64,000 bases of DNA, from NCBI RefSeq assembly GCF_001942305.1, contig NZ_MKKE01000077.1, positions 62,001 to 126,000 of the forward strand, written 5' to 3'. This DNA comes from Saccharomonospora sp. CUA-673 (GTDB lineage: Bacteria > Actinomycetota > Actinomycetes > Mycobacteriales > Pseudonocardiaceae). Of this stretch, positions 26,818-34,601 are shown piece by piece. A program made the position numbers and the translations under genes. Below the pieces are notes generated by a model that was not told the DNA's origin, made no database searches, and saw only the letters and a list, made by a program, of their open reading frames with translations. Position 1 is the stretch's first letter. Each line of letters starts with the position of its first letter.

Positions 26818-27264
26818 GTGCTTCTCGCCCTGCCCGAGGACTTCGGCGGCTACCTCGCCTGGGGAATCGGCGCGATCACGCTGTACGCGATCGTCGGCCT
26901 GCTGCTGATGTTCGCGGGCTTCTACGCGATCGACTTCACCACGCCCGGCAAGCTGTCCGATCTGGTGCGCCGCGGCCTGCCGAACGCCGTGATCATCGTC
27001 TCGTCCGGTCTGCTGTCGATGGCGTTCATCGTCGTCGTCGCGATCTGGGCCTCCACCGGTGACCTGGCCGAAGGGCTGATCACGTCGCTCGTGTTCGGTT
27101 TCATCGGCATCGTCGTGCAGGTCGGTGCGGTGCGGGCACTCGAGTTCGCCACCCGCATCGACGTGCGCTCGACCGTCGAGGACGAGAAGTTCCAGCCGGC
27201 GAGCCTCGTCGTGGCGGCCGCGCACCTCGCGCTCGGTCTCGTGGTGGCCGTCGCCATCTCGTAG
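26818..27264 (+). CDS. DUF350 (YjfL-like) membrane protein
   Basis: The 148-residue protein has four hydrophobic helices arranged as two pairs with internal resemblance (LYAIVGLLLMFAGFYAID and LVFGFIGIVVQVGAV), typical of DUF350. A strong TAAGGAGACACC site precedes GTG 26818. It follows the ATP-grasp gene by 94 bp on the same strand. The same three families occur together in many bacteria. No function is established; the set suggests a membrane-bound peptide-modification unit. Confidence 0.85.
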   Translation: MLLALPEDFGGYLAWGIGAITLYAIVGLLLMFAGFYAIDFTTPGKLSDLVRRGLPNAVIIVSSGLLSMAFIVVVAIWASTGDLAEGLITSLVFGFIGIVVQVGAVRALEFATRIDVRSTVEDEKFQPASLVVAAAHLALGLVVAVAIS

Positions 27265-27268
27265 CAGC

Positions 27269-27274
27269 TACCGT
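27269..27274 (+). promoter_or_regulatory. -10 element of the dehalogenase-like gene (leaderless)
   Basis: TACCGT is followed by 6 nt and GTG 27281. It starts 5 nt after the DUF350 stop, so the gene has its own promoter in spite of the short gap. Confidence 0.6.
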
Positions 27275-27280
27275 GGCCGC

Positions 27281-28183
27281 GTGCGGCTACTGCGGACTCC
27301 AGAAGATCGTTTCGAGAACCTTCCCGACTTCGACGTTCCCCAGCGGTACGCCGAGATCGACACTCCCGAGGCCGGCGTCGTGCGCGTCGGTTACGTCGAG
27401 GCCGGCCCGGCGGACGGGCCCGTCGTGCTGCTCCTGCACGGCGAGCCCACCTGGTCGTTCCTGTACCGGAAGATGCTGCCGGTGCTCGCCGACGCGGGCA
27501 TCCGCGCGATCGCGCCCGACCTCGTCGGGTTCGGCCGCTCGGACAAGCCCGCCGACGTCGCCGACCACAGCTACGCCGCCCACGTCGAGTGGATGCGCGC
27601 GTTCGCGTTCGACGCGCTCGACCTGCGCGACGTCACGCTCGTCGGCCAGGACTGGGGCGGGTTGATCGGACTGCGGCTGGTGGCCGAGCACCCCGAGCGG
27701 TTCGCGGGCGTCGTGCCGGCCAACACCGGCCTGCCCACCGGCGACGAGGGCATGCCCGACGTGTGGTGGAAGTTCCACGACGCCGTCGAGAACGCACAGG
27801 TCCTCGACGTCGCGCGGTTCGTGCAGTCCGGCTGCCGCACGGAGTTGGGTCAGGCCGAACGCGACGCCTACGACGCGCCGTTCCCGAACGAGATGTACAA
27901 GGCGGGCCCGCGCGCGATGCCCGGGCTCGTGCCGACGACGCCCGACGACCCGGCCACCGAGGCGAACCGCGCCGCGCGGGCGACGTTGGGCAAGCTGAGG
28001 GTTCCGATGGTCGTCGCGTTCTCCGACGGCGACCCGATCACCGCGGGCATGCGTCCCGTCCTCGAACGCCTCCCCGGCGCCGAGGGTCGCGAACACCCCG
28101 TGATCACCGGCGCCGGCCACTTCCTCCAGGAGGACAACCCCGAAGCCCTGGCCGAAGCCGTCAAGACCCTGGTGCACCCCTAA
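27281..28183 (+). CDS. Haloalkane dehalogenase-like alpha/beta hydrolase
   Basis: The 300-residue protein has the dehalogenase blocks in order. HGEPTWSFLYRKM carries the oxyanion/halide region with Trp, FGRSDKPAD follows, and the nucleophile is Asp in VGQDWGGLIGLRL. The catalytic His is in ITGAGHFLQED. A nucleophilic Asp at the elbow, not Ser, with Trp after it and the HGEPTW block, is the DhaA/DmbA subfamily pattern. It would hydrolyse carbon-halogen bonds to alcohols, but the natural substrates of such enzymes are mostly unknown. The start follows a leaderless promoter. Confidence 0.85.
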   Translation: MRLLRTPEDRFENLPDFDVPQRYAEIDTPEAGVVRVGYVEAGPADGPVVLLLHGEPTWSFLYRKMLPVLADAGIRAIAPDLVGFGRSDKPADVADHSYAAHVEWMRAFAFDALDLRDVTLVGQDWGGLIGLRLVAEHPERFAGVVPANTGLPTGDEGMPDVWWKFHDAVENAQVLDVARFVQSGCRTELGQAERDAYDAPFPNEMYKAGPRAMPGLVPTTPDDPATEANRAARATLGKLRVPMVVAFSDGDPITAGMRPVLERLPGAEGREHPVITGAGHFLQEDNPEALAEAVKTLVHP

Positions 28184-28189
28184 CCCCTC

Positions 28190-28378
28190 GCCGTGTCAGC
28201 ACCCCACGCGGCCGTGTCAGCAATCTGCGTCGCCGTGTCAGCAATCTGCGTCGTCGTGTCAGCAATCTGCGTCGTCGTGTCAGCAATCTGCGTCGTCGTG
28301 TCAGCAATCTGCGTCGTCGTGTCAGCATTTGGCGTCGCGGTGTTGGCAACTCGCGGCGCGGTGTTGGCGTTTCGGGGA
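28190..28378. repeat. Best-preserved array of the 21-bp repeat, nine exact-length units
   Basis: Nine head-to-tail units of exactly 21 bp start 7 nt after the dehalogenase stop and end 4 nt before the ArsR stop. Units 2-6 are near-identical (GYCGTGTCAGCAATCTGCGTC). Units 1 and 7 vary in the last nine bases, and units 8-9 carry the variant core TGTTGGC. There are no unique spacers. The whole array is open in one plus frame and would read as repeated VSAICVV heptapeptides, but it has no ribosome binding site. Confidence 0.92.
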
Positions 28379-28382
28379 CGGG

Positions 28383-28703
28383 TCACGGGCCTTCGGCGGC
28401 GCGCTTGATCGCCTCGAGTCGGCGGTCCCACTGGTTCGCCAGCGCCGACATCCACGAGGCCGTGGCGTCGAGGGCCTCCGAACGCACGGTGTAGCGGACC
28501 TCGCGACCGGTGCGTTCGGCCGCGACGAGTCCGGCCTGGTCGAGCACTCCGAGGTGCTTGACGATCGCCTGCCGCGACACGGGCAGATCCGCCGCGAGCA
28601 CCGACGCGCTGGCCTGTCCGCGCGCGGCGAGCGCGTCGAGCAACGCCCGCCGGGTCGGGTCGGCCAGCGCGCCGAGTACGGCGTCGACCTCGGGTTTCGT
28701 CAC
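28383..28703 (-). CDS. ArsR-family regulator
   Basis: A 106-residue winged-helix protein with LGALADPTRRALLDALA, then LPVSRQAIVKHLGVLDQAGLV (recognition helix) and ERTGREVRYTVR (wing). No CxxC or CVC metal site is visible, so it belongs to the non-metal ArsR group that often pairs with SRPBCC proteins. GTG 28703 overlaps the SRPBCC stop (GTGA), so both come from one mRNA. Autoregulation is usual in this pair. Confidence 0.88.
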   Translation of the reverse strand: MTKPEVDAVLGALADPTRRALLDALAARGQASASVLAADLPVSRQAIVKHLGVLDQAGLVAAERTGREVRYTVRSEALDATASWMSALANQWDRRLEAIKRAAEGP

Positions 28704-29119
28704 GCGAGCGCCGTCTGCAGCTGCTCGATCACCCAATCCCAGCCTCCGCTGTTGTCCTTGAACGCCTGCCGCCCATCGTGCTCGGGCAGCGTCGCGAACC
28801 CGCTCTCGACCACGCGCAACCGGGTCCCGCCCGCCTGCTCGGTGAGCGTGAACTCGACGAGTGTCGAATCGCCGGAGCCCGGCGTGCGGCCCGGGTAGGC
28901 GCTGGCCCAGCGGTACGCGAGGTAGGTGTACGGCTCGGACGTCTCGATGACGGTCGGATACTCGACGTCCTTCTCGTCCTTGGCGACGAACGTCGTGCCC
29001 GTCTCGATCGCCGGCTGCTCACCGTGTTCGTTGACCCAGAAGAACTCGGTCAGCTTGTCCCACACGCGCTGCGGCGGTGCGTCGATCTGGATCTCACGTT
29101 CGATCCGGTCCATGTCCAT
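28700..29119 (-). CDS. SRPBCC/AHSA1-family protein
   Basis: The 139-residue protein has the START-like fold of the AHSA1 group: IEREIQIDAPPQRVWDKLTE at the start, FTLTEQAGGTRLRVVESGF in the middle, and the closing helix GGWDWVIEQLQTAL. Such proteins bind hydrophobic ligands and are commonly encoded with an ArsR repressor. ATG 29119 is chosen because the fold starts within a few residues; GAGG lies upstream. An extension further upstream would run through a hairpin repeat and is not real. Confidence 0.82.
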   Translation of the reverse strand: MDMDRIEREIQIDAPPQRVWDKLTEFFWVNEHGEQPAIETGTTFVAKDEKDVEYPTVIETSEPYTYLAYRWASAYPGRTPGSGDSTLVEFTLTEQAGGTRLRVVESGFATLPEHDGRQAFKDNSGGWDWVIEQLQTALA

Positions 29120-29156
29120 GATCTCGGTGCCCTCTCTGGTCAAAGCCTCTGCCGAT

Positions 29157-29215
29157 GCTCCCGAGGGCCCTTTGGTCGCGTTCAACGCAACTATGGGGCC
29201 CTTGGGAGCTTTTTT
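29157..29215 (+). terminator. Hairpin repeat with U-run (copy 1 of the GCTCCCGAGGGCCC element)
   Basis: Arm GCTCCCGAGGGCCC (29157-29170) pairs with GGGCCCTTGGGAGC (29196-29209), one G-U pair, around an inner stem GCGTT/AACGC. Six T follow (29210-29215), so this is a complete intrinsic terminator on the plus strand. It lies in a divergent region, upstream of serS and of the SRPBCC gene, where a terminator is not expected. A second copy is at 57456. Confidence 0.75.
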
Positions 29216-29282
29216 GCGTGCAACCACAGGGTTGCACGTCCTCGGCGTTGATGCAACCCGTCGGTTGCAGTTGGAGGACGGT

Positions 29283-29288
29283 TAGGAT
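29283..29288 (+). promoter_or_regulatory. -10 element of serS (leaderless)
   Basis: TAGGAT is followed by 6 nt and GTG 29295. The upstream hairpin at 29157-29215 would therefore end any incoming transcript and not lie in the serS leader. Confidence 0.65.
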
Positions 29289-29294
29289 CCCTGT

Positions 29295-30560
29295 GTGATC
29301 GACCTCAGGACTCTGCGCGAAGACCCGGCCTGGTGCGCGCCTCGCAGCGCGCCCGCGGTGAGGACCAGGGCGTCGTGGACCGGCTGCTGTCCCTCGACGC
29401 CGAGCGCAGGTCCGCGATCGCCGGCGCGACCAGCTGCGCGCGAGCAGAAACAACTCGGCAAGCAGATCGGCAAGGCCGCCGGCGACGAGAAGCAGGAACT
29501 GCTCGCGCGCGGCAAGGAACTGGCCGCGAAGGTCAAGGACGCCGAGTCCGAACAGGCCCGCACCGGGGAGGAGTTCGAGGAACTCCACCGTGCCGTGCCG
29601 AACATCGTGCTCGACGGCGTCCCGGCGGGCGGCGAGGACGACTTCGAGGTGCTCAAGCACGTCGGCACCCCGCGCGAGTTCGACTTCACCCCGCGCGACC
29701 ACCTCGACCTCGGCGAACGGCTCGGCGCGATCGACATGGAACGCGGCGCGAAGGTGTCGGGCTCGCGGTTCTACTTCCTCACCGGCGTGGGCGCGCAGTT
29801 CCAGCTCGCGCTGCTGAACATGGCCGCCGCGCAGGCCGGCGCGCAGGGCTTCCAGCTGATGATCCCGCCGGTGCTCGTGCGGCCGGAGGTCATGGCGGGC
29901 ACCGGATTCCTCGGCGCGCACGCGTCGGAGATCTACCACCTCGACGAGGACGACCTGTATCTCGTCGGAACGTCGGAGGTGCCGCTCGCCGGCTACCACG
30001 CCGACGAGATCATCGACCTCGGCTCGGGCGCGAAGCGTTACGCTGGCTGGTCGACGTGCTTCCGCCGCGAGGCCGGTTCGTACGGCAAGGACACGCGCGG
30101 CATCATCCGCGTGCACCAGTTCGACAAGATCGAGATGTTCGTCTTCTGCCGGCCGGAGGACGCCGAGGCCGAGCACGAGAAGCTGCTCGCGTTCGAGGAG
30201 GACATGCTCGCCAAGATCGAGGTGCCGTACCGCGTGATCGACACGGCGGCCGGCGACCTCGGCACGAGCGCGGCGCGCAAGTACGACTGCGAGGCGTGGA
30301 TCCCGACGCAGGAGGCCTACCGCGAGCTGACGTCGACGTCGAACTGCACGACGTTCCAGGCCCGCAGGCTCGGCGTGCGCTACCGCGACGCGGGCGGAAA
30401 GCCGCAGGCGGCCGCCACCCTCAACGGCACCCTCGCCACCACGCGCTGGCTCGTCGCGATCCTCGAGAACCACCAGCTCGCCGACGGTTCCGTGCGCGTG
30501 CCCGAGGCGATGCGCCCGTTCCTGGGCGGCCGCGAGGTCCTCACCCCGTCCGGCGAGTAA
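29295..30560 (+). CDS. serS: Seryl-tRNA synthetase (three missing bases near the 5' end)
   Basis: About 422 residues when repaired. The enzyme charges tRNA-Ser. The N-terminal helical arm (EDEKQELLARGKELAAKVKDAE-type coiled coil) is followed by the class II core: motif 2 in CFRREAGSYGKDTRGIIRVHQF, and motif 3 in CTTFQARRLGVRYRD with ATLNGTLATTRWLVAILE. Three single bases are missing, near 29328, 29433 and 29441. Together they restore the frame, so the open frame looks intact but residues about 12-49 are read wrongly. Position matches Rv3834c, downstream of the septum/metallopeptidase pair. Confidence 0.95.
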   Translation: MIDLRTLREDPAWCAPRSAPAVRTRASWTGCCPSTPSAGPRSPARPAAREQKQLGKQIGKAAGDEKQELLARGKELAAKVKDAESEQARTGEEFEELHRAVPNIVLDGVPAGGEDDFEVLKHVGTPREFDFTPRDHLDLGERLGAIDMERGAKVSGSRFYFLTGVGAQFQLALLNMAAAQAGAQGFQLMIPPVLVRPEVMAGTGFLGAHASEIYHLDEDDLYLVGTSEVPLAGYHADEIIDLGSGAKRYAGWSTCFRREAGSYGKDTRGIIRVHQFDKIEMFVFCRPEDAEAEHEKLLAFEEDMLAKIEVPYRVIDTAAGDLGTSAARKYDCEAWIPTQEAYRELTSTSNCTTFQARRLGVRYRDAGGKPQAAATLNGTLATTRWLVAILENHQLADGSVRVPEAMRPFLGGREVLTPSGE

Positions 30561-30604
30561 CCACCGGCCCCCGCGAGGGCTGCCCTCCGGGGCGCGGTGA
30601 TCGT

Positions 30605-30610
30605 TAAGGT
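30605..30610 (+). promoter_or_regulatory. -10 element of lhgO (leaderless)
   Basis: TAAGGT is followed by 8 nt and GTG 30619, with no ribosome binding site. Confidence 0.6.
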
Positions 30611-30618
30611 GGGCCGCC

Positions 30619-31814
30619 GTGCAACGAGTGGTCGTGATCGGCGGCGGGATCCTCGGACTGGCGGTGGCGCGCGAACTGTCCGCGCGCGGCGCCGACGTGA
30701 CGCTGCTGGAGAAGGAAACCCGCTGGGCGGCGCATCAGACGGGACACAACTCGAACGTCGTCCACGCCGGGCTGTACTACAAGCCCGGGTCCTACAAGGC
30801 GCGGATGTCGGTGGCGGGCAACCGGTCCATTCTCGCCTTCGCCGCCGAACACGGCGTTCCCGCCGAGGTGTGCGGCAAGCTCGTCGTCGCCACCGACGAC
30901 GCGCAGCGCGCCCAGCTGCGGGTGCTCGCCGACCGTGCCGAGGCCAACGGCGTGCCCGCGCGGCTCATCGGCCCGGCCGAGGCGCGCGAGTACGAACCGG
31001 AGGTGGCGTGCGTCGAGGCGTTGCACGTCGCCTCGACCGGGATCATCGACTTCCCCGCCGTGTGCGAGGCGCTCGCGCGCGTGTCCGCGCAGGCGGGCGC
31101 GGAGCTGCGCACCGGGGCGGAGGTCACGGGCATCAGGCCGCGGTCGGGTGGTGGCGTCGAGGTCGCGGTGCGGTCGCGTCCGGTGCCGACGTGGTGCGCG
31201 GCGACGTGCTCGTCAACTGCGCCGGACTGCACGCCGACCGGGTGTCCGCGCTCGCCGGCGTGCGCCCGCAGGCGCGCATCGTGCCGTTCCGCGGCGAGTA
31301 CTACGCGCTGCGCCCGGAGAAGCGACATCTGGTGCGCGGGTTGATCTACCCCGTGCCCGACCCGGCGTTGCCGTTCCTCGGGGTGCACCTGACGCGGATG
31401 CTCGACGGCACCGTCCACGCCGGACCGAACGCCGTGCTCGCGCTGCGTCGGGAGGGCTACCGCTGGCGCGACGTGTCCGCCCGTGACGTCCTCGACGTGG
31501 CACGGTTCCCCGGGTCGTGGCGGCTCGCGCGCCGGTATGCGTTCCCGGTGGGCCTCGACGAGGTGCGACGTTCGTTGTCACGGCCGCGGTTCGCGCGGAG
31601 CCTGGCGCGGCTCGTGCCCGCGGTCGGCGTCGACGACATCGAACGCCACGGCGCGGGCGTCCGCGCGCAGGCGTTGCTGCCCGACGGATCGCTCGCCGAC
31701 GACTTCCTCATCGACCGCGCGCCGGGACAGGTGCACGTCCTCAACGCCCCGTCCCCGGCCGCGACGAGCGCCCTCGAGATCGCCCGCCACATCGCCGACG
31801 AAACAGAAGCCTGA
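30619..31814 (+). CDS. lhgO: L-2-hydroxyglutarate oxidase (frame broken near 31175)
   Basis: About 398 residues after repair. The FAD-binding N-terminus VVVIGGGILGLAVARELSAR is a GxGxxG Rossmann motif. Then come GHNSNVVHAGLYYKPGS, typical of LhgO, and the second FAD contact LVNCAGLHADRVS. The C-terminal half holds FRGEYYALRPEK and GVHLTRMLDGTVHAGPNAV. It oxidises L-2-hydroxyglutarate to 2-oxoglutarate and passes electrons to the membrane quinone pool. The break between VRS and SGADVV is one missing base near 31175. Confidence 0.9.
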
Positions 31815-31825
31815 CCCTCCGCCCG

Positions 31826-31895
31826 GCCGTGTCAGCACCCTGCGTCGCCGCTTTGTGCCAACACGGCGACGTGAAGTGCTGACACGGCGACGGGA
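31826..31895. repeat. 21-bp repeats in inverted orientation
   Basis: One plus-oriented unit (31826-31846) faces two minus-oriented units (31857 and 31878). GCCGTGTCAGCA and TGCTGACACGGC are perfect 12-bp reverse complements, so the RNA could fold into a hairpin. It lies between convergent stops of lhgO and the ABC permease. Confidence 0.8.
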
Positions 31896-31899
31896 GCTT

Positions 31900-33510
31900 T
31901 TACGGGGTGAGGTCGCGGCGGCGGAAGGTCAGGACGCCGACGGCGGTCAGGGCGAGGCCCGCGGCGAGCAGGGCTCCCGGTGCGGCCACGGCGACGTCGC
32001 CGCCGGGCAGCTCGGGCATGTGCTCGAACGGCGACAGTGCCGTGACACCGCCGGGCAGGTCGAACGCCGGACCGAGCACCGATGCGACCGCGGCGGCCGT
32101 CAGCACACCCCACGCGGCGGCCGATGCCCGCGGCAGCAGCCCGAACAGCGCCGCCGTGACACCGCCGAGCAGCCACACCGCGGGTAGCTGCGCCAGCGCG
32201 GCGCCGGCGACCGAAGCCACGTGGCCCGGTTCGCCCGCCATCAGGGCGTACGCCGCACCGGCGGCGGCCCCGCCCGCGGCGAGCAGCCACGCACCGGCGA
32301 CCGCGGAGATCGTCAGCTGCGCGAGCAGCCATCGTCTGCGGTCGAGCGCGCCGGCCAGCAGCGGTTCGGCGCGTCCGGCCTGCTCCTCGCCCCTGGCGCG
32401 ACCCGCGGCGCCGACGACGTACGCGGCGACCGCCACGGCCAACAGCAGCACGGTCATGCGGAAGAACACGTCGGTCGGCTCGCCCGCGCCCGCCCCGCCG
32501 AGCATCGCCTGCAGCTCGGGGTTGCCGCCGAGCATGTCGTCGGCGGACTCGGCGGTCGCGCCGAGCGTCGCGGCGGCTACCACGACGCCGACGGTCCAGC
32601 CGGTGACGTTGCCGCGTTGCAGTCGCCAGGCCAGGCCGATCCCGGTGGTCAACGATGCCGTCGCCGCGCGCGGTCCCGGCCGGTTGGCGACCATGCCCTC
32701 GCCGAGGTCGCGCCGCGATTCCAACGTCACCGCCGCGACCGTGCACACCGCGGCCGCACCGGCGACCAGCAGCAACGGCCACCACCGTTCGTCGGCGAAC
32801 GGCCGCGTCGCCTGCGCCCAGCCGACGGGGGAGAACCACGTGAGTGCACCCAACGACCCGCCGGCGTCGCCGGCACTGCTGACGTCGCCTGCGGCCCTGG
32901 CGAGGTAGGCGAGACCGAACACGGCACCGGCGATGGCGTACGCGCCGCGGGCGTACTCGGCCAGCTGCGCGGCGACCGCGGTGACCGCGGCGAACACGAC
33001 CCCGATCGACGTCAGCGACAGTCCGAACGCGACACTGCCCGGCCACGAAAGTCCTTGCACGCCCAGGGAAACCGCGACGGTCGCACCGATCAGGACGTGC
33101 AGTCCGGTGACGACGAGCAGGGTCGCGGCCAGGCCGGCGTGCCGGCCGACGCGGGCCGAGCGCAGCAGCTCGAGTCGGCCCTGTTCCTCCTCGCCGCGCG
33201 TGCCGCGGCCCACGAGCAGGATCGACGCGAGCGCGATGCCGATCGCCACCGAACCGCCGACCTCGAAGACGATCAGCCCGCCCAGGTCGTGCAATCCGTG
33301 CCCGGGTCCGTTGAGCGCGATGCCCGCCGGGCTCGCACTCGCCATGCGCGCGTACGCGTCGAGGTCGGCCTGCGTCGGATACAGCGAGTCGAAGGACTCG
33401 ACAGCCACGAGCGGCAATGCGATCAGCGCCGCGAACCACACCGCGAGCCGCACCCGGTCGCGGCGCAGCGTCAACCGGATCAGCGCGGCCGTGCCGGCGA
33501 ACGTCGTCAT
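31900..33510 (-). CDS. ABC-2-type exporter permease
   Basis: The 536-residue protein has about twelve membrane helices in two similar halves, each half starting with a conserved ERLE-like loop (GRGTRGEEEQGRLELLRSAR and RARGEEQAGRAEPLLAGALD). This is the plan of the polyketide/antibiotic exporter permeases of actinomycetes. ATG 33510 overlaps the stop of the ATPase gene (ATGA). Together with that gene and the divergent TetR it makes an inducible exporter. The substrate is unknown. Confidence 0.85.
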   Translation of the reverse strand: MTTFAGTAALIRLTLRRDRVRLAVWFAALIALPLVAVESFDSLYPTQADLDAYARMASASPAGIALNGPGHGLHDLGGLIVFEVGGSVAIGIALASILLVGRGTRGEEEQGRLELLRSARVGRHAGLAATLLVVTGLHVLIGATVAVSLGVQGLSWPGSVAFGLSLTSIGVVFAAVTAVAAQLAEYARGAYAIAGAVFGLAYLARAAGDVSSAGDAGGSLGALTWFSPVGWAQATRPFADERWWPLLLVAGAAAVCTVAAVTLESRRDLGEGMVANRPGPRAATASLTTGIGLAWRLQRGNVTGWTVGVVVAAATLGATAESADDMLGGNPELQAMLGGAGAGEPTDVFFRMTVLLLAVAVAAYVVGAAGRARGEEQAGRAEPLLAGALDRRRWLLAQLTISAVAGAWLLAAGGAAAGAAYALMAGEPGHVASVAGAALAQLPAVWLLGGVTAALFGLLPRASAAAWGVLTAAAVASVLGPAFDLPGGVTALSPFEHMPELPGGDVAVAAPGALLAAGLALTAVGVLTFRRRDLTP

Positions 33511-34472
33511 CGGTGCGTCCCTTCGAGCTCGCCCGGCGCGCCGGCGTCCACATCGGACTCCTCCGTGTCGGCCCCCTCCACGCTGTAGTGCCGGAGGAAC
33601 AGCTCCTCGAGCGACGGCGGGGTGCAGGTGAGGGCGGTGATGCCGAACGTCGTGAGGGTGCCCATGGCCTCGTCGAGGTGGTCGGCGTCGACGTCGAAGC
33701 GCACATGGCTGCCGCTCCCGTCCCCGTCGATGGTGGCGTCGTGCACGCCGGGCAGGCCGGCGATCGCGTCGGCGGGCAGGCGGGTGTGTGCGTCGACCGT
33801 CGTCCGGGTGAGGTGGCGCAGGTCGGCGAGCGTGCCGGTCTGCACGGTCGAACCGGCGCGGATGATGCTCACGCGGTCGCAGAGCTTCTCGACCTCGGCG
33901 AGGATGTGCGAGGACAGCAGCACGGTCCGCCCGTCGGCCGCGGCCTCGGCGATGCACTGCTGGAAGACGGCCTCCATCAGCGGGTCGAGGCCCGAGGTCG
34001 GCTCGTCGAGGATCAGCAGTTCGGCGTCGGAGGCGAGGGCTGCGACGAGGGCGACCTTCTGCCGGTTGCCCTTCGAGTACGTCCGGCTCTTCTTGGTCGG
34101 GTCCAGTTCGAAGCGCTCGAGCAGTTCCGTGCGGCGCCGGCGGTCCAGTCCGCCGCGGACGCCGGCGAGCACGTCGATCACCTCGCCGCCGGTCAGGCCC
34201 GGCCACAGGTGCACGTCGCCGGGCACGTAGGCGAGCCGGCGGTGCAGGTCGACGGCGTCGGCCCACGGGTCGCCGCCGAACAGGTGCACGCGGCCCTCGT
34301 CGGCGCGCAGCAGGCCGAGCAGCACGCGGATCGTCGTCGACTTGCCTGCGCCGTTGGGGCCGAGGAAACCGTGCACCTCGCCGGGTTCGACCCGCAGGTC
34401 GAGGCCGTCCAGGGCGCGGAACCGGCCGAACCGTTTGACCAGGCCCGCCGCGTCGATGGTCAGCGTTGTCAT
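33507..34472 (-). CDS. ABC exporter ATPase subunit
   Basis: A 321-residue ATPase has Walker A GPNGAGKSTT, Q-loop region AYVPGDVHLW, signature YSKGNRQKVAL (LSGGQ variant YSKGN), Walker B LLILDEPTSGLDPL and the switch His in LLSSHILAEVEKL. The C-terminal ~90 residues are a regulatory extension. ATG 34472 is the first residue before the ABC fold; further upstream the frame runs into operator half-sites. Expression is probably controlled by the TetR at 34616 through the site at 34526-34549. Confidence 0.9.
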   Translation of the reverse strand: MTTLTIDAAGLVKRFGRFRALDGLDLRVEPGEVHGFLGPNGAGKSTTIRVLLGLLRADEGRVHLFGGDPWADAVDLHRRLAYVPGDVHLWPGLTGGEVIDVLAGVRGGLDRRRRTELLERFELDPTKKSRTYSKGNRQKVALVAALASDAELLILDEPTSGLDPLMEAVFQQCIAEAAADGRTVLLSSHILAEVEKLCDRVSIIRAGSTVQTGTLADLRHLTRTTVDAHTRLPADAIAGLPGVHDATIDGDGSGSHVRFDVDADHLDEAMGTLTTFGITALTCTPPSLEELFLRHYSVEGADTEESDVDAGAPGELEGTHR

Positions 34473-34525
34473 CGCGACTCCAAGGCTGGGAGCGACTCCG
34501 CATCCGGGAGTGACTCGAATGTGGA

Positions 34526-34549
34526 AGTGACTGTCATGTGACAGCAACT
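34526..34549. promoter_or_regulatory. TetR operator, imperfect copy, ABC side
   Basis: AGTGACTGTC-atgt-GACAGCAACT has the same 10-4-10 design as the perfect palindrome at 34576, with two mismatches in the right arm. Half-sites like GAGTGACTC and GAGCGACTC repeat every ~17-18 bp towards the ATPase start (34474-34530). Confidence 0.7.
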
Positions 34550-34575
34550 CTACGGCCGTGTCCGATATTTATGCA

Positions 34576-34599
34576 AGTGACTGTCAAAGGACAGTCACT
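34576..34599. promoter_or_regulatory. TetR operator, perfect palindrome
   Basis: AGTGACTGTC-aaag-GACAGTCACT is a perfect 10-bp inverted repeat. It ends 2 nt before the tetR -10 hexamer, so a bound repressor would block that promoter. The same motif stands in front of the ABC genes. Confidence 0.8.
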
Positions 34600-34601
34600 G
34601 C

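Noticed and set aside
28190..28378. CRISPR array
   Set aside because: The units are contiguous with no unique spacers, and 21 bp is too short for repeat plus spacer. No cas gene is present.
28193..28408. Small protein made of VSAICVV heptapeptide repeats
   Set aside because: The frame is open only because the repeat length is a multiple of three. There is no ribosome binding site, and other arrays of the family do not keep a common frame.
29216..29294. T-box or other riboswitch in the serS leader
   Set aside because: The -10 hexamer lies 6 nt before the start codon, so there is no leader. The hairpin at 29157 has no T-box sequence.
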